From: Rummeliibacillus sp963792445
Lineage (GTDB): Bacteria > Bacillota > Bacilli > Bacillales_A > Planococcaceae
NCBI GenBank assembly: GCA_963792445.1
Contig: CAWBWO010000017.1
Location: 1-64,000 of the forward strand
Direction: 5' to 3'
Length of the DNA stretch: 64,000 bases
The notes under the pieces were generated by a model, which saw nothing but the letters and a program-made list of their open reading frames with translations, searched no databases and was not told where the DNA came from. Of this stretch, positions 43,187-53,700 are shown in pieces. Both the position numbers and the translations under genes were made by a program. Numbering within the stretch: the stretch's first letter is position 1; each line of letters begins with the position of its first letter.

Positions 43187-43218
43187 TTAGTTTACCTTTT
43201 CTATTTTCACTTTATACT
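43187..43218 (-). promoter_or_regulatory. candidate sigma-G promoter for the small spore-type gene
   Basis: Minus strand AGTATAA (-35-like, 43218-43212), about 17 bases, TAAACTAA (-10-like, 43194-43187), followed by the same TACCGTAATAAAA context as in the tlp leader at 199-260. Confidence 0.55.
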
Positions 43219-43308
43219 GCTCCACTTTTGGCATATTTATGGCGTTTTGCTTCTATTATGAAGTGCTATTTTGTTTTATATTTATAAGGATCATCAGTTA
43301 ATTTGAAG

Positions 43309-45138
43309 TTATTTTAGTTGTTGGAGTATTTTTGTGAAGGATTGTTTATTTATTGTTTTGACCTCTGAAAATTGAAGAAATGGATTGCCTTGTTTTTTAA
43401 TTCGTTCGCAAACAGTTTGAATTGAAAATTGGTCTGGTTTTAATGAGGTGTTTACTTCATTCCAGTTTAGAGGCGTTGCGACTAAGCCTTTTTCATTTCC
43501 TCTTGGTGAATAAGGGGCAATGATGGTTTTCCCTTCTCGATGTTGCACATAATCCAAATATAATTTGTTGTGACGGTTCTTTTTTAAACGTTCAATCGTG
43601 AACCATTGTGGATTTTGTTCGATTAGAAAGTCGCACACAAATTTCGTAAACAAGCCTGTTTCATCATATGAAAATGCATCCGTCGGTAATGGTATGTAGA
43701 TTTGCATTCCTTTTCCTCCGGAAGTTTTGATAAATGATTTTAGCTCAAATTGGTCAAAGATTGCTTTCATTTGAACGGCAGCTTCCACCGCTAAAGAGAA
43801 TTCCTCTACTGATGGTGGGTCTAAATCGAAGACAATTTCTGTTGGTTGATCTGTTTGAAGAGGTTGGAATGGGATATGAAATTCAATCGCTAATTGATTT
43901 CCCAGCCATAGCAGCGTTTCAATATTGTTACAAACAATCGAACTAGAGTCTTCATTATTCACCGTTGTTACAAACTCTGGTACTTTGTCTGGACTGCTTT
44001 TTTGATAGAAACTTTCTCCTGGCACGCCATGTGGATATCGAATAAGCGTTAATGGTCGATTACGAAGAAAAGGTAAAATTAATGGGGCTATGTTTTGTAA
44101 ATAGTATAAATAATCATCTTTTACTATTTCTATGGAAGGGAAAACAGGCTTATCTGGATGTGTGATTTCTACAGATTCAGGAATTGGATGAAGTTGACGG
44201 ATCATTTGTCGCCAATTGCATTCTTGTGGATTGAGATTTAGCTTAAATGCATGAAATCTTGGTTCTCGAAGCATTCCTCCAAGAAAATCTATACAGGCAA
44301 TTTCAACACAAACAGAAGGTTGTATTTCAAAAACCTCACCTTTTCCCTTTGTACCATTTTCTTCAAAAAAAGCTGTCAAAGTACTAAACTCTTCTTGTTT
44401 TAGTCCATGTTTAAAAGAAACCACCTCTATAAGTTCATTGCCTTTATATACTGCTCCGTTAAAGAACCCATTATTTTTATCAAATTTGGTTAAAATAACA
44501 GTTATATATCGCCAATTTTTTATTTTTAGCCAATTGGTCGTTCTTTTATCACTGATCCAGTTGCTATTTACCTTTTTTGCGATAAGCCCTTCCCCGTTAT
44601 TGATTTGTATATTTTTCCATAGTTCTGTGTGCCGATTGAATGCATCGATTATCTGGATTCGATGGAAATCGTCATATTGAACAGAAGTTGGAAGGTTTAC
44701 TTTTTTGCAAAACTGTTGTAACTTAGCTTTTCGTGCTATTAATGTTTGATTGGTTAGGTCCTCCCCGTTCAATTGTAGTAGATCAAATACAATTAAATGG
44801 CATGGAAATTCTCTCGCATGTTTTTCAATTGAATTTTGACTACGCATTCTTCCGCGAAGTTGAACAGTCGAAAAATCACTCTGGAAATTATTTGTTAAAA
44901 AGACCAATTCACCATCTAGTTGTATTGGTAAAAAGGGAATCATTTGATCCTTCATCTCCTGTAAAAAGTTAATAATTTCAGGAAACTGAGGATTCAGCAC
45001 TTTACCATTTCTACTGATTAATACCGGTTCTTTCTCCCAATTTAAAATACAACGAAACCCATCATATTTCGTTTCGTATGTCCAATCTTCACCAATTGGT
45101 ATTTCATCTGTTTGTGTCAATAACATTGGTTTCAACAA
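43309..45138 (-). CDS. ligD: bacterial NHEJ ATP-dependent DNA ligase/polymerase LigD
   Basis: A 609-residue LigD in the Bacillus order: N-terminal ligase domain with nucleotidyl-accepting Lys24 in ETKYDGFR, EGLIAKKV and WLKIKNW motifs, then OB fold; C-terminal primase-polymerase domain from about residue 320 (THPDKPVFP...FLRNRPLTLIRYPHG, EIVFDLDPP with the catalytic Asp pair, KTSGGKGMQIYIP). No phosphoesterase domain, as in B. subtilis YkoU. With Ku it repairs double-strand breaks, important in germinating spores. It starts at TTG and is divergent from ku across 108 bases. Confidence 0.95.
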   Translation of the reverse strand: MLKPMLLTQTDEIPIGEDWTYETKYDGFRCILNWEKEPVLISRNGKVLNPQFPEIINFLQEMKDQMIPFLPIQLDGELVFLTNNFQSDFSTVQLRGRMRSQNSIEKHAREFPCHLIVFDLLQLNGEDLTNQTLIARKAKLQQFCKKVNLPTSVQYDDFHRIQIIDAFNRHTELWKNIQINNGEGLIAKKVNSNWISDKRTTNWLKIKNWRYITVILTKFDKNNGFFNGAVYKGNELIEVVSFKHGLKQEEFSTLTAFFEENGTKGKGEVFEIQPSVCVEIACIDFLGGMLREPRFHAFKLNLNPQECNWRQMIRQLHPIPESVEITHPDKPVFPSIEIVKDDYLYYLQNIAPLILPFLRNRPLTLIRYPHGVPGESFYQKSSPDKVPEFVTTVNNEDSSSIVCNNIETLLWLGNQLAIEFHIPFQPLQTDQPTEIVFDLDPPSVEEFSLAVEAAVQMKAIFDQFELKSFIKTSGGKGMQIYIPLPTDAFSYDETGLFTKFVCDFLIEQNPQWFTIERLKKNRHNKLYLDYVQHREGKTIIAPYSPRGNEKGLVATPLNWNEVNTSLKPDQFSIQTVCERIKKQGNPFLQFSEVKTINKQSFTKILQQLK

Positions 45139-45246
45139 TCATCCAACCTTCACACTTTTTCATTAGCTTTTGATGATTTCAAATTTCTGATACATAAAAA
45201 CCTTCAATATCTTGAATAATAAGAACAAAAAGAAGGTGAGTGAAAT

Positions 45247-46074
45247 ATGCATACAGTTTGGAAAGGAAGTATTAGTTTCGGCTTAGTCAATATTCCAATC
45301 AAATTACATGCTGCCACTGAAGATAAAGATGTTAAGTTAAGACAACTTCATAAAGAGTGTAATACTCCTATTAGTTATAAAAAGGTTTGTGAAAATTGCA
45401 ACAAAGAAGTGACTGAAGAGGATATTGTCAAAGCATACGAATATACGAAAAATAAATTTGTCGTTTTGGATGCTGAAGACCTTGAAAATTTAAAAAAAGA
45501 AAACGAAGATAAAGCAGTAGAAATAATCGATTTTGTGAAGCTAGAGGAAATTGATCCTATCTATTTCGAAAGAAGTTATTTTATGTCGCCCGATACTACT
45601 GGAACTAAAGCCTATACTTTGTTGAGAAAAACGTTAGAGGATTCTGGGAAAATTGGCATTGCCAAAATTATGATTCGCTCAAAAGAACAATTAGCCATTG
45701 TGCGTGTCTACCAAGATACATTAGTAATGGAAACCATCCATTATCCGGATGAGGTACGAAGTATTAGTGATGTTCCAAACATCCCTAGCGAACAAATTGT
45801 AGTCCAAAAAGAACTCGAAACGGCATTAATGTTAGTGGACCAACTAACAACTGCTTTCGATCCTACTAAATATACGGACGACTATCGCACAGCTCTCATG
45901 GAATTAATCGAAGAAAAGAAAAATGGAAATACCGTTACCGCCAATGCTGTTGAAAAAGAACTTCCAAATAACGTGACTGATTTAATGAGTGCATTACAAG
46001 CATCACTGAATAAGACCAAAAAGAAAACTACTACAAGAAAGAGAACAAAAACTTTAAAAGAAAAAACTTCTTAA
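45247..46074 (+). CDS. ku: NHEJ DNA end-binding protein Ku
   Basis: A 275-residue bacterial Ku homodimer subunit: MHTVWKGSISFGLVNIPIKL start, the Cys pairs in HKECNTPISYKKVCENCNKE, the DNA-ring core (FFERSYFMSPD-like segment) and a basic Lys/Thr-rich tail (KTKKKTTTRKRTKTLKEK) that helps load LigD. AGAAGGTGAG precedes the ATG. In B. subtilis ykoV-ykoU are forespore genes; sequences resembling sigma-G boxes occur in the intergenic region but are not decisive. Confidence 0.95.
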   Translation: MHTVWKGSISFGLVNIPIKLHAATEDKDVKLRQLHKECNTPISYKKVCENCNKEVTEEDIVKAYEYTKNKFVVLDAEDLENLKKENEDKAVEIIDFVKLEEIDPIYFERSYFMSPDTTGTKAYTLLRKTLEDSGKIGIAKIMIRSKEQLAIVRVYQDTLVMETIHYPDEVRSISDVPNIPSEQIVVQKELETALMLVDQLTTAFDPTKYTDDYRTALMELIEEKKNGNTVTANAVEKELPNNVTDLMSALQASLNKTKKKTTTRKRTKTLKEKTS

Positions 46075-46077
46075 GAA

Positions 46078-46118
46078 AAAACACCTCTTTCCTAAAACAA
46101 TGGAAAAGAGGTGTTTTA
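46078..46118. terminator. bidirectional terminator between ku and yqjA
   Basis: AAAACACCTCTTTCC / GGAAAAGAGGTGTTTT stem with a nine-base loop, A-run before, T-run after. Confidence 0.9.
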
Positions 46119-46129
46119 AACTTACACAG

Positions 46130-47137
46130 TTAATTTTCTTTCCGCTTTCTATTTTTCGCTAAACGCCTACGTGATGGGTTAATTCCTTTAAACTCTTGCT
46201 TAATCGCAAGATATCGGTCCATTTCTTCGATAAAAATATAAAGTGATGACATAGCCAAAAATTTCTCATGCGAAGTAGGCAATGGTAATTTAGCAAAATT
46301 CACTTTTACATCTTCAAGTTTACTGCGGTATTTTTTTGCTGTATTACCTGAATGGACATTTTGAGATAGTTCTTCCATAAAATCCGCTACTAACTTTGCT
46401 TGTTGAACAATAACCGGAAGACTTGTTACTTTCGGTAGTACCCTTTCAATAATCTCTAGTTGTTGTTCTCTGATATCAAAATATTGGTAGTAAAGATTTT
46501 CGTGTCGTGTCAAATGATTTTCTACGTCTTGGTATGCCAATGCTTTTGCTTTATTGATCACGACACTTGCTTCAACAAGTTCTTTCCCATCCCAACTTGT
46601 ATCGCCATTTCTCAAATATTTCGTAATTTCTTTGAATATAGACGTATACAATTCTTCAATTTTCAATCGATATTCTTCTAGTTTTTGCTGAATATCTGGC
46701 ATATACATATTCACTGCTAATGCGGTACCGAAGCCGATTAACATTAATAGTAATTCATTAATCAAAAGATTCCATGTAAAATTTGCTGTTGAAAATATAT
46801 GTAAAATAATGACACTTGATGATACGAATCCTGGTGCTACTTTGATCATAACAAGTATTGGTAAGAAAAGTAATATCATGAGGCCTAATATCCACGGATG
46901 GTATCCCAATAATTCAAAAAAGGCGACAGACATGACAATCCCAATTAATGATGCCATGACCCTTGTATAGACTGCATGCACTGATTTTCTTTTAGTTGGC
47001 TGGATACATAGTATGGTTAAGATTCCAGCTGATGTGAAGAACTGTATGTGAAAATATTGTGCAATTCCTATGGAAATGGCAACTCCCAAGGCCGTTTTTA
47101 AAATTCGATAACCTATGTGAAACTTTTTCAAAGACAA
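46130..47137 (-). CDS. yqjA: aromatic-acid-exporter-family membrane protein (YqjA/DUF939)
   Basis: A 335-residue protein: an N-terminal half with about six membrane helices (YRILKTALGVAISIGIAQYF, SAGILTILCIQPTKRKSV, ASLIGIVMSVAFFELLGY, FTWNLLINELLLMLIGFG) and a C-terminal cytoplasmic helical half. It belongs to the FUSC/ArAE family; substrates in bacilli are unknown. Starts at TTG with AGGGGTGA before it. It lies behind brxB as in B. subtilis (yqiW-yqjA). Confidence 0.88.
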   Translation of the reverse strand: MSLKKFHIGYRILKTALGVAISIGIAQYFHIQFFTSAGILTILCIQPTKRKSVHAVYTRVMASLIGIVMSVAFFELLGYHPWILGLMILLFLPILVMIKVAPGFVSSSVIILHIFSTANFTWNLLINELLLMLIGFGTALAVNMYMPDIQQKLEEYRLKIEELYTSIFKEITKYLRNGDTSWDGKELVEASVVINKAKALAYQDVENHLTRHENLYYQYFDIREQQLEIIERVLPKVTSLPVIVQQAKLVADFMEELSQNVHSGNTAKKYRSKLEDVKVNFAKLPLPTSHEKFLAMSSLYIFIEEMDRYLAIKQEFKGINPSRRRLAKNRKRKEN

Positions 47138-47152
47138 TCACCCCTAAAAAAA

Positions 47153-47180
47153 AGAGCACTATATGAATATAGCGCTCTTC
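47153..47180 (-). terminator. terminator after brxB
   Basis: Minus-strand AGAGCGCTATATTCATATAGTGCTCT hairpin followed by eight T. Confidence 0.85.
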
Positions 47181-47191
47181 GATTTACAATA

Positions 47192-47632
47192 TTAAACTTC
47201 TTCACAAAATTCTTCGAAGTAACCTTGAATGTTTGTAATTACTGACATAGGGTCATGTCCTTCAATTTCATGACGTCCAATTTCAGCAACTGGTTTACCA
47301 TCTTTTAATAGTACAAATGATGGTGATGATGGAATATGGTCTTCACCAAAGCGCATACGTGCTTGAGCAGTTGCATCTTTGTCTTGACCTGCAAATACTG
47401 TTACTAAGTGGTCTGGGCGTTTGTCGTAATTGATCGCATTAACAGCTGCTGGACGTGCGATACCACCTGCACAACCACATACAGAGTTAACCATCACAAA
47501 AGTAGTACCTTTACGGTTAAATGCATCTTCTACTTCTTCAGGTGTTTTCAATTCTTCATAGCCGTTTGCAGTCATTTCACCGCGTGCTTGGCGTAACATA
47601 TCTTGCATAAATAAATCATAATCCATATTCAT
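47192..47632 (-). CDS. brxB: bacilliredoxin BrxB (YqiW)
   Basis: About 146 residues of the BrxA/BrxB (DUF1094) thioredoxin-like family. The active site is the CGC motif in VNSVCGCAGGIARPAA. It removes bacillithiol from S-bacillithiolated proteins after oxidative stress. Three in-frame ATGs lie at the start; the one at 47632 has the best distance from GGAG. An intrinsic terminator follows the gene, but yqjA downstream keeps the Bacillus order. Confidence 0.95.
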   Translation of the reverse strand: MNMDYDLFMQDMLRQARGEMTANGYEELKTPEEVEDAFNRKGTTFVMVNSVCGCAGGIARPAAVNAINYDKRPDHLVTVFAGQDKDATAQARMRFGEDHIPSSPSFVLLKDGKPVAEIGRHEIEGHDPMSVITNIQGYFEEFCEEV

Positions 47633-47842
47633 GTTCATCGCTCCTTTTTTCTTCCACTACTACTATAACAGGAGTTGAGTTGGTTTTCAAAATAGTTGTT
47701 TTAAAACATATCCAAATAATCGGAATGTTACATGATTTGCTTTTTAATTAATACATTAAACATATTCCGTAAAAATAACTTTCTTTTGCGAACTAATAAA
47801 CTAATATAGATACTAATTTAACATTCATGAAACGTTGTTTTT

Positions 47843-49300
47843 TCACAATTCCTCCGCCATTACTTCTACAATTTCGTCGATTGCCGGAATGGTTCCTTTT
47901 TGATTTTGTACTAGGATGCTGAAAATATATGGTTTTCCACTTTTAGCTGTTAAATAGCCACTTAGTGTATTAACGCCATCTATTGCGCCGGTTTTTGCAT
48001 ATACTTTCCCTTTTGTGATTGGACTTTTTAGTCGATTTCGTAGGGAACCGCCAATCATGCGATCGCTATTTGCTGACATTGGTAAGCTATTAAAAAATGT
48101 CCCATACCAAGGTGTCTCGCCCCTTACGATAAAGAGTAGTTCTGTTAGATCTTTACTTGAAACGCGGTTATTATGGGACATGCCAGAGCCATCTTCAAAT
48201 GCCCATTCTTCAATTTCTAAATGTCTTGAGTAGGCGAATTGCTTTAACACACTTAGTCCGGCTTTTGTGCTTCCTTGCCCCATCCTTACCTTCCCCATCG
48301 TTTTCACTAGAATATCCGCAATACCGTTATTACTTAATTTCATAAAAGGGACCATTAATTCTGAAAGTGGGATGGATTGTTTTTGTATAATAAGTCTTGC
48401 ATTTTTAGGTGTTTTTTCACGGTATATTTTTTCTTTAGAGTATTGAATATGATGTTTTTCAAGAGAATGGGTAAATAAAGTTAAAGTGTGCTTCGTTGGA
48501 TTTGGAACGGTAATCCATTCTTGCAACGATTGTTTAAGAGGTATATTGCCACTTATGACCACTTTATTTTTTCGATATTCACGCTCTATTTTGATTGAAC
48601 TATACTGATTTTTCCCTACTGTTTTTGCATTGTTTTCTATGACTAGTTCGCCTAGTTCAGGTGTAACTGTAATACTTGGTTTTTTGCCTACTTTTTCACC
48701 TTTTGCTTCTATTAAAACAGTCCCACTATCATAATCTTGATCTGGTGATAAGGTTAGTGCCGTCACAGGAGCTGCATAATAATAGGATTCATCATCTTTT
48801 TGAATATCTGGAGTTAATAAATCTTGATCAAACCAATAATCATCTCCAACAATTCGACCATCAATTTTTTTTAAGCCTTGTTCGGCAAAAAAAGAAGCTA
48901 GTTGATCAAAGTCTTCAACAGTTAATGTTGGATCACCTGTACCTTGAACGTACAGATCACCATGTAAAACTCCCTTTTTTACTTTCCCCGTCATATAGAA
49001 ATTGGTTTGAAAGCGATAGTTTTCCCCTAACTCTGCTAAAGCTGCTGCACTTGTTAACAATTTCATATTGGATGCAGGTTTCTGCTTCCTATCTGCATTG
49101 AAATCATAGATCATATCCCCATCTTGATTTCGAACAGCGATACTTACTTTCGCATTTGGCAGCTTAGCTTTCACAATTTTTTTCACGGAATGATCCAGTT
49201 TTTGAATAGGTGAGTTACTTGCTTCTACAGTCGTATGAACACCTATCAACCCAAAAGTCATCATACATGTAATCAGAAATATACCAAACTGTTTTAGCAT
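47843..49300 (-). CDS. dacC: D-alanyl-D-alanine carboxypeptidase, PBP4/DacC type (S13)
   Basis: A 485-residue secreted class C penicillin-binding protein. Signal peptide MLKQFGIFLITCMMTFGLIGVHTTVEA split at the Ala; then SxxK Ser77-Lys80 (ASNMK), SxN in KLSNNGI and KTG in YAKTGAIDG. Domain insertions between the first motifs (STKKIDGRIVGDDYWFD-like region) are those of the S13 family. It trims peptidoglycan stem peptides and may cut crosslinks. AAAGGAGG precedes the ATG. Monocistronic. Confidence 0.93.
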   Translation of the reverse strand: MLKQFGIFLITCMMTFGLIGVHTTVEASNSPIQKLDHSVKKIVKAKLPNAKVSIAVRNQDGDMIYDFNADRKQKPASNMKLLTSAAALAELGENYRFQTNFYMTGKVKKGVLHGDLYVQGTGDPTLTVEDFDQLASFFAEQGLKKIDGRIVGDDYWFDQDLLTPDIQKDDESYYYAAPVTALTLSPDQDYDSGTVLIEAKGEKVGKKPSITVTPELGELVIENNAKTVGKNQYSSIKIEREYRKNKVVISGNIPLKQSLQEWITVPNPTKHTLTLFTHSLEKHHIQYSKEKIYREKTPKNARLIIQKQSIPLSELMVPFMKLSNNGIADILVKTMGKVRMGQGSTKAGLSVLKQFAYSRHLEIEEWAFEDGSGMSHNNRVSSKDLTELLFIVRGETPWYGTFFNSLPMSANSDRMIGGSLRNRLKSPITKGKVYAKTGAIDGVNTLSGYLTAKSGKPYIFSILVQNQKGTIPAIDEIVEVMAEEL

Positions 49301-49395
49301 TAGTACCTCCTTTTATGAAGTAGTTCTTTATTAGAAAATCATATATTCTGTATTATTCTATCCTTTTCTCAATCGAACATTACATCGAATGATCA

Positions 49396-49830
49396 TTATT
49401 TTCGGTTTGTTTCATAACATTCAATCCACTTTTCCACAGATATTTTCGATGCTAATTCACCTATTAATTCATATGGAATATTTTTTGTGTTTGTAAAACG
49501 GATACAACTTTTGCCCATGTTTAATTTCGTTGGTACTACTTTACTATATTCATCTTGGAACCAATTTAGTAGTTTTGGATCTCCATAGATGCCCATATGG
49601 TATAGCGCAATATGTCGTTTTTGTGCAGCTAAACTAATGAAGGGTAACGGTGTTTCAGGCGTTACATGGTAACCGTCTGGATAAATAGAAAAAGGTACAA
49701 CATAACTAATCATTCCGTATTGCATATTTTTCTCAAAGCCTTCTGGTATATTGGCATCTATCACTTCCATGAGTCGAATAAATCCATCTTTCCATTTTTC
49801 ATCTATTGCTTCGATATATTCTTCAAACAT
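49396..49830 (-). CDS. DUF1801 (YdhG/iron-chaperone-like fold) protein
   Basis: About 144 residues, with the family-typical MFEEYIEAIDEKWKDGF start, PEGFEKNMQYGMISYVVP, LALYHMG-like (HIALYHMGIYG) and GKSCIRFTN segments. The frataxin/YdhG-type fold is common in Bacillales, with no fixed function. The ATG at 49830 is better spaced from GGGAG than the one at 49839. Confidence 0.85.
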   Translation of the reverse strand: MFEEYIEAIDEKWKDGFIRLMEVIDANIPEGFEKNMQYGMISYVVPFSIYPDGYHVTPETPLPFISLAAQKRHIALYHMGIYGDPKLLNWFQDEYSKVVPTKLNMGKSCIRFTNTKNIPYELIGELASKISVEKWIECYETNRK

Positions 49831-49925
49831 CCCTTTCATCTCCCTTATTTTTGTTTCAAACGTAAAGTTAAAAATCTTTCTAAGATTTTATATAGAATCC
49901 ATTATCTTCCCTTTAACATAACAAA

Positions 49926-49958
49926 AACGCCCGAATTAGTACAAACAATTCGGGCGTA
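49926..49958 (-). terminator. terminator after yqeY-like gene
   Basis: ACGCCCGAATT / AATTCGGGCGT stem; on the minus strand it ends in TTTTTGTT. Confidence 0.9.
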
Positions 49959-49970
49959 TCATAATAAAAA

Positions 49971-50396
49971 TTAGATTAAACTTTTAACAGTTTTTGCAAT
50001 TAATGCTCCATCTGCTTTACCGGTAAGTAATGGTTTTGCAATTTTCATTGCATCTCCCATATTCATACCAGAAGTTATACCTGCTTCTTTTAGTAGTTCA
50101 ACAACTTTTTCTTCGGATAATTGTTCAGGTAAAAATGATTTTAATAGAACTATTTTTGCTTGTTCTTGTTCAACCAAGTCTGAACGATTTGCTTTTTCAG
50201 CACCTTCTAAAGCTTGTTTCGTTTGTTTAATTTCACGATTAATAATTGCCATTTCTTCCTCATGCGATAACTCAGAACCTTTTTCTTTTTCTGCTATATC
50301 AAGGTTTGATTTCACAATCGTAAGAACACCTTTTGTTAGTGTATCTTTTTCTTTCATTGCTTTTTTTAGTTGCTCAAAAACAACTGTTTTTAACAT
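49971..50396 (-). CDS. GatB/YqeY-domain protein
   Basis: About 141 residues of the YqeY family: KKAMKEKDTLTKGVLTIVKSNLD, EEMAIINREIKQTKQALEGAEKANR, LLKSFLPEQLSEEKVVELLKEAG and MGDAMKIAKPLLTGKADGALI. The fold equals the tail domain of the GatB amidotransferase subunit and is thought to bind tRNA; function alone is unclear. The start is set at 50396, nine bases from AAGGA. It lacks the neighbouring rpsU usually found beside yqeY, so this may be a second copy. Confidence 0.88.
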   Translation of the reverse strand: MLKTVVFEQLKKAMKEKDTLTKGVLTIVKSNLDIAEKEKGSELSHEEEMAIINREIKQTKQALEGAEKANRSDLVEQEQAKIVLLKSFLPEQLSEEKVVELLKEAGITSGMNMGDAMKIAKPLLTGKADGALIAKTVKSLI

Positions 50397-50420
50397 ATTA
50401 CTCATTCCTTCTTTATTCAA

Positions 50421-50706
50421 TTACCTTTATTATAGCACTTTTAAGGGATATCAATAGTTTCAGCGATTTACCATGTTGCTACATACTTAATTTAGTTATA
50501 TTTCCGCAAAATTCAGTCCGATATCCGCGGTATTTTGAATTATTTCCGCGTTTTAACTAATTTATATCTTCGTTCACTGATTAATCGTTCAAATTTATTT
50601 GGATAGGTTTTTTCGCATTTAATTAGGTATATCCAATTTCTCGTAATATATAAAAATAGGTGAGCAGTGTTAGAAAAATGCTCACCTATTTTTTATTATC
50701 CATTTT
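50421..50706. other. intergenic region with CCGC-type repeats and terminator
   Basis: Short repeated pieces (ATTCAGTCCGATATCCGCG, TTATTTCCGCGTTTTAAC) near 50505-50560 look like remnants of a degenerate tandem repeat. AATAGGTGAGCA / TGCTCACCTATT at 50654-50691 plus T-run (plus strand) is a terminator that also lies just after the broken surface-protein gene. Confidence 0.55.
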
Positions 50707-53700
50707 TTAATTGATTGTTATACTTTTTACAGAACTCCAAGATCGATAATATTTTGTTCCTGCCAATGTTTTGTACGCTCTTATTCGAACGTAATATTTT
50801 GTTCCCTTTTTCAAAGTTTTAATTGTTTTAGTTATAGTATTTTTGTTTGTGATTGTCACATTCTTTGTTTTACTGCTAGCAAACTTACTACTAGTAGAAT
50901 ATTGAATTTGGTATCCTGTTGAACTACTCATCTTCTTCCAGTTGACTTTCATACTTGTTGAGCTACTCTTTTTAATGTAAGATAACGCTGCTGGAGAAGG
51001 ACTTGAGATAGTAGTGAGAACACTGCTATATAATCCATAATAATTCGTTTTTCCTAAGGCTTTATATGAATGGACTTTAAATTGATACGTTGCTGCGGCA
51101 CTTAATCACTAATGTATAACTATTCGTGTTTCCAGTAACTGTCTTTATTAGTTTGCCATAACGATTATATTGATAGATTTTATAGCCTGTGATTCCACTT
51201 TGTTTTGTCCATATTAGTTTTAAAGAATTTGTCTTTCTACTAGATACTTTTAAACTTTTTACTTGAGCAGGGTTTACCGTTACTTTTCTTGCCATTTTTC
51301 CAGTGTTTCCATCACTTCCATCACCTTATATGTTAAAGTGTAATTTCCCCACTTTAGTTAAGTCCACACTTCCTGCAACTATTAAACTTGACGTTAGTTC
51401 TCCATCTTCTGTATCTGTTGCAGTTACACCATTTTTAATATCAAAGCGATTTCCTACGTTGATAGTCACATCTTTAGTTCCTGTTGATTATAGGCTTATT
51501 GTTACTTCTTACCGTTACATTTCTTTTTACCTCTGTTAGTGTACCCACTTTATCCGTTACCTTGTACGTTAAGATGTAACTTCCTACCTTCGTTGAGTCA
51601 ACACTTCCATCAACTTTTATACTAGGTGTTAATTCTCCATCTTCTGTGTCTGTTGCAGTTACGCCTTTTGTAACATCAAAGCGCTCTCCTTGTTTTATTG
51701 TCACATCGTTGACTCCATCTAAAACAGGCGAATACAACCATTTAGCATTTATTGTTATACCTGTTGTAGATTCATCCCAAGCTGTTGTGTGATTTTCATC
51801 TAGATACCACCCTATTAAATGATTTGTCCCAGTCATTGTACTACTTCCAAAAGCGGCTTTTCCAATACTCGTTACGCTTTTTGGGATGGTTACTTTTTTT
51901 AATTGATTATTTTGAAATGCAGCATCCTCAATCTTTGTCACACCTTCTGGAATAATGACATTTTTTATTTGATTATTCCTAAATGCATAACCTTCTATAC
52001 TAATTACATTTTTCGGAATCGTAATATTTGTTAATTGATTATTATTAAATGCATAATATCCTATTCTAGTCACGTTTTCAGGGATGATTACATTGGATAA
52101 GTGATTATTCTCAAACGTATAAGATTCAATACTAGTTACATTTTTTGGAATGGTTATACTTGTTAACTGATTATTACTAAATGCACCGCCCCCTATCGTA
52201 GTTACACTATCTGGGATGGTTACTCTTGTTAGTTGATTATTACTAAATGCAGAATGTTCTATACTAGTTACACTGTCCGGAATGATTACACTTTTTAACT
52301 GATTATTAATAAATGCATCATACTCTATACTGGTCACGTTCTTCGGAATTATTATATTGGTCAATCGATTATTACTAAATACTCCATCCTCTATTCTAGT
52401 CACACTTTTCGGAATCGTTACACTCGTTAATTGATTGCGTTTGAAATGCATTATATCCTATACTAGTCACGCTATCCGGGATGGTTATACTTGTTAATTG
52501 ATTATAACTAAATGCATAATTTCCTATATTGTGTCACTGTCTCTGGAATGGTTACTCTTGTTAATTCATTTCCATTAAATGCATTACTCTCAATACTAGT
52601 CAAGCTTTTAGGGATTTCAATACTTGTTAAATCATTAGAGCTAAATGCACTACTCCCTAACTTAGTCACGCTTTCTGGGATGGTTACTCTTGTTAATTTA
52701 TTTGATTGAAATGCTCCTCCACCTATACTTGTCACACTGTCTGGAATGGTTATGCTTGTTAACTGATTATTATTAAAGGCACATTTTCCGATACTAGTCA
52801 CGCTGTCTGGAATGGTTATGCTTGTTAATTGATTACTACTAAAGGCATAATCCCCTATACTAGTTACGCTAGTCGGAATAGTTACTTTTGTTAATTGATT
52901 TCTAAGAAATGTACGATTCCCGATGCTCGTTACACCTTTGGGTATGGTTACATTTGTTAGTTGGTTCCAAGCAAACGCATATCCCCCTATACTCGTTACA
53001 CTGTTCGGGATTGTTACTCTTGTCAACGTATTTTGACTAAATGCATAATCCCCTATCTTAATCACACTATCTGGGATGGTTATACTTGTTAATTGATTTT
53101 TACTAAAAGCACGATCTCCAATATTTTTCACACTGTCCATAATCGTTACGCTTTTTAATCGGTTTTCGCTAAATGCCTCACTACCTATGCTAATCACACT
53201 ATTTGGGATTATTACACTTGTTAATTGATTATTTCCAAATGCATTCTCCACCTATACTAGTCACACCTTCCGGGATCGTTACATTTGTTAATTGATTATT
53301 AACAAAAGCACCTCCTCCAATGCTAATCACACTTTTCGGGATGGTTACATTTTTTAATTGATTTTCACTAAATGCACCTCCACCTATACTAGTCACAGTA
53401 TTTGGAATTATTACACTTGTTAATTTATTAAAACGAAATGCATTAGTCCCTATCTTAGTTACACCATTTGGAATTATTACACTTGTTAACGGATTATTAT
53501 AAAATGCATTTTCCCCAATACTAGACACAGGCATACCATTCAGTTTACTTGGGATTTCCACATTTTTAGTATTACCAACGTAATCTACAATTTCAACTTT
53601 TCCATCTAAAACAGTATATTTGAAATCACCTTCTTGTAGTGTTTCTGCAGATGCATGAATCATTGAAATAGATATAAAACTCAATAACAGTGCAAATAAA

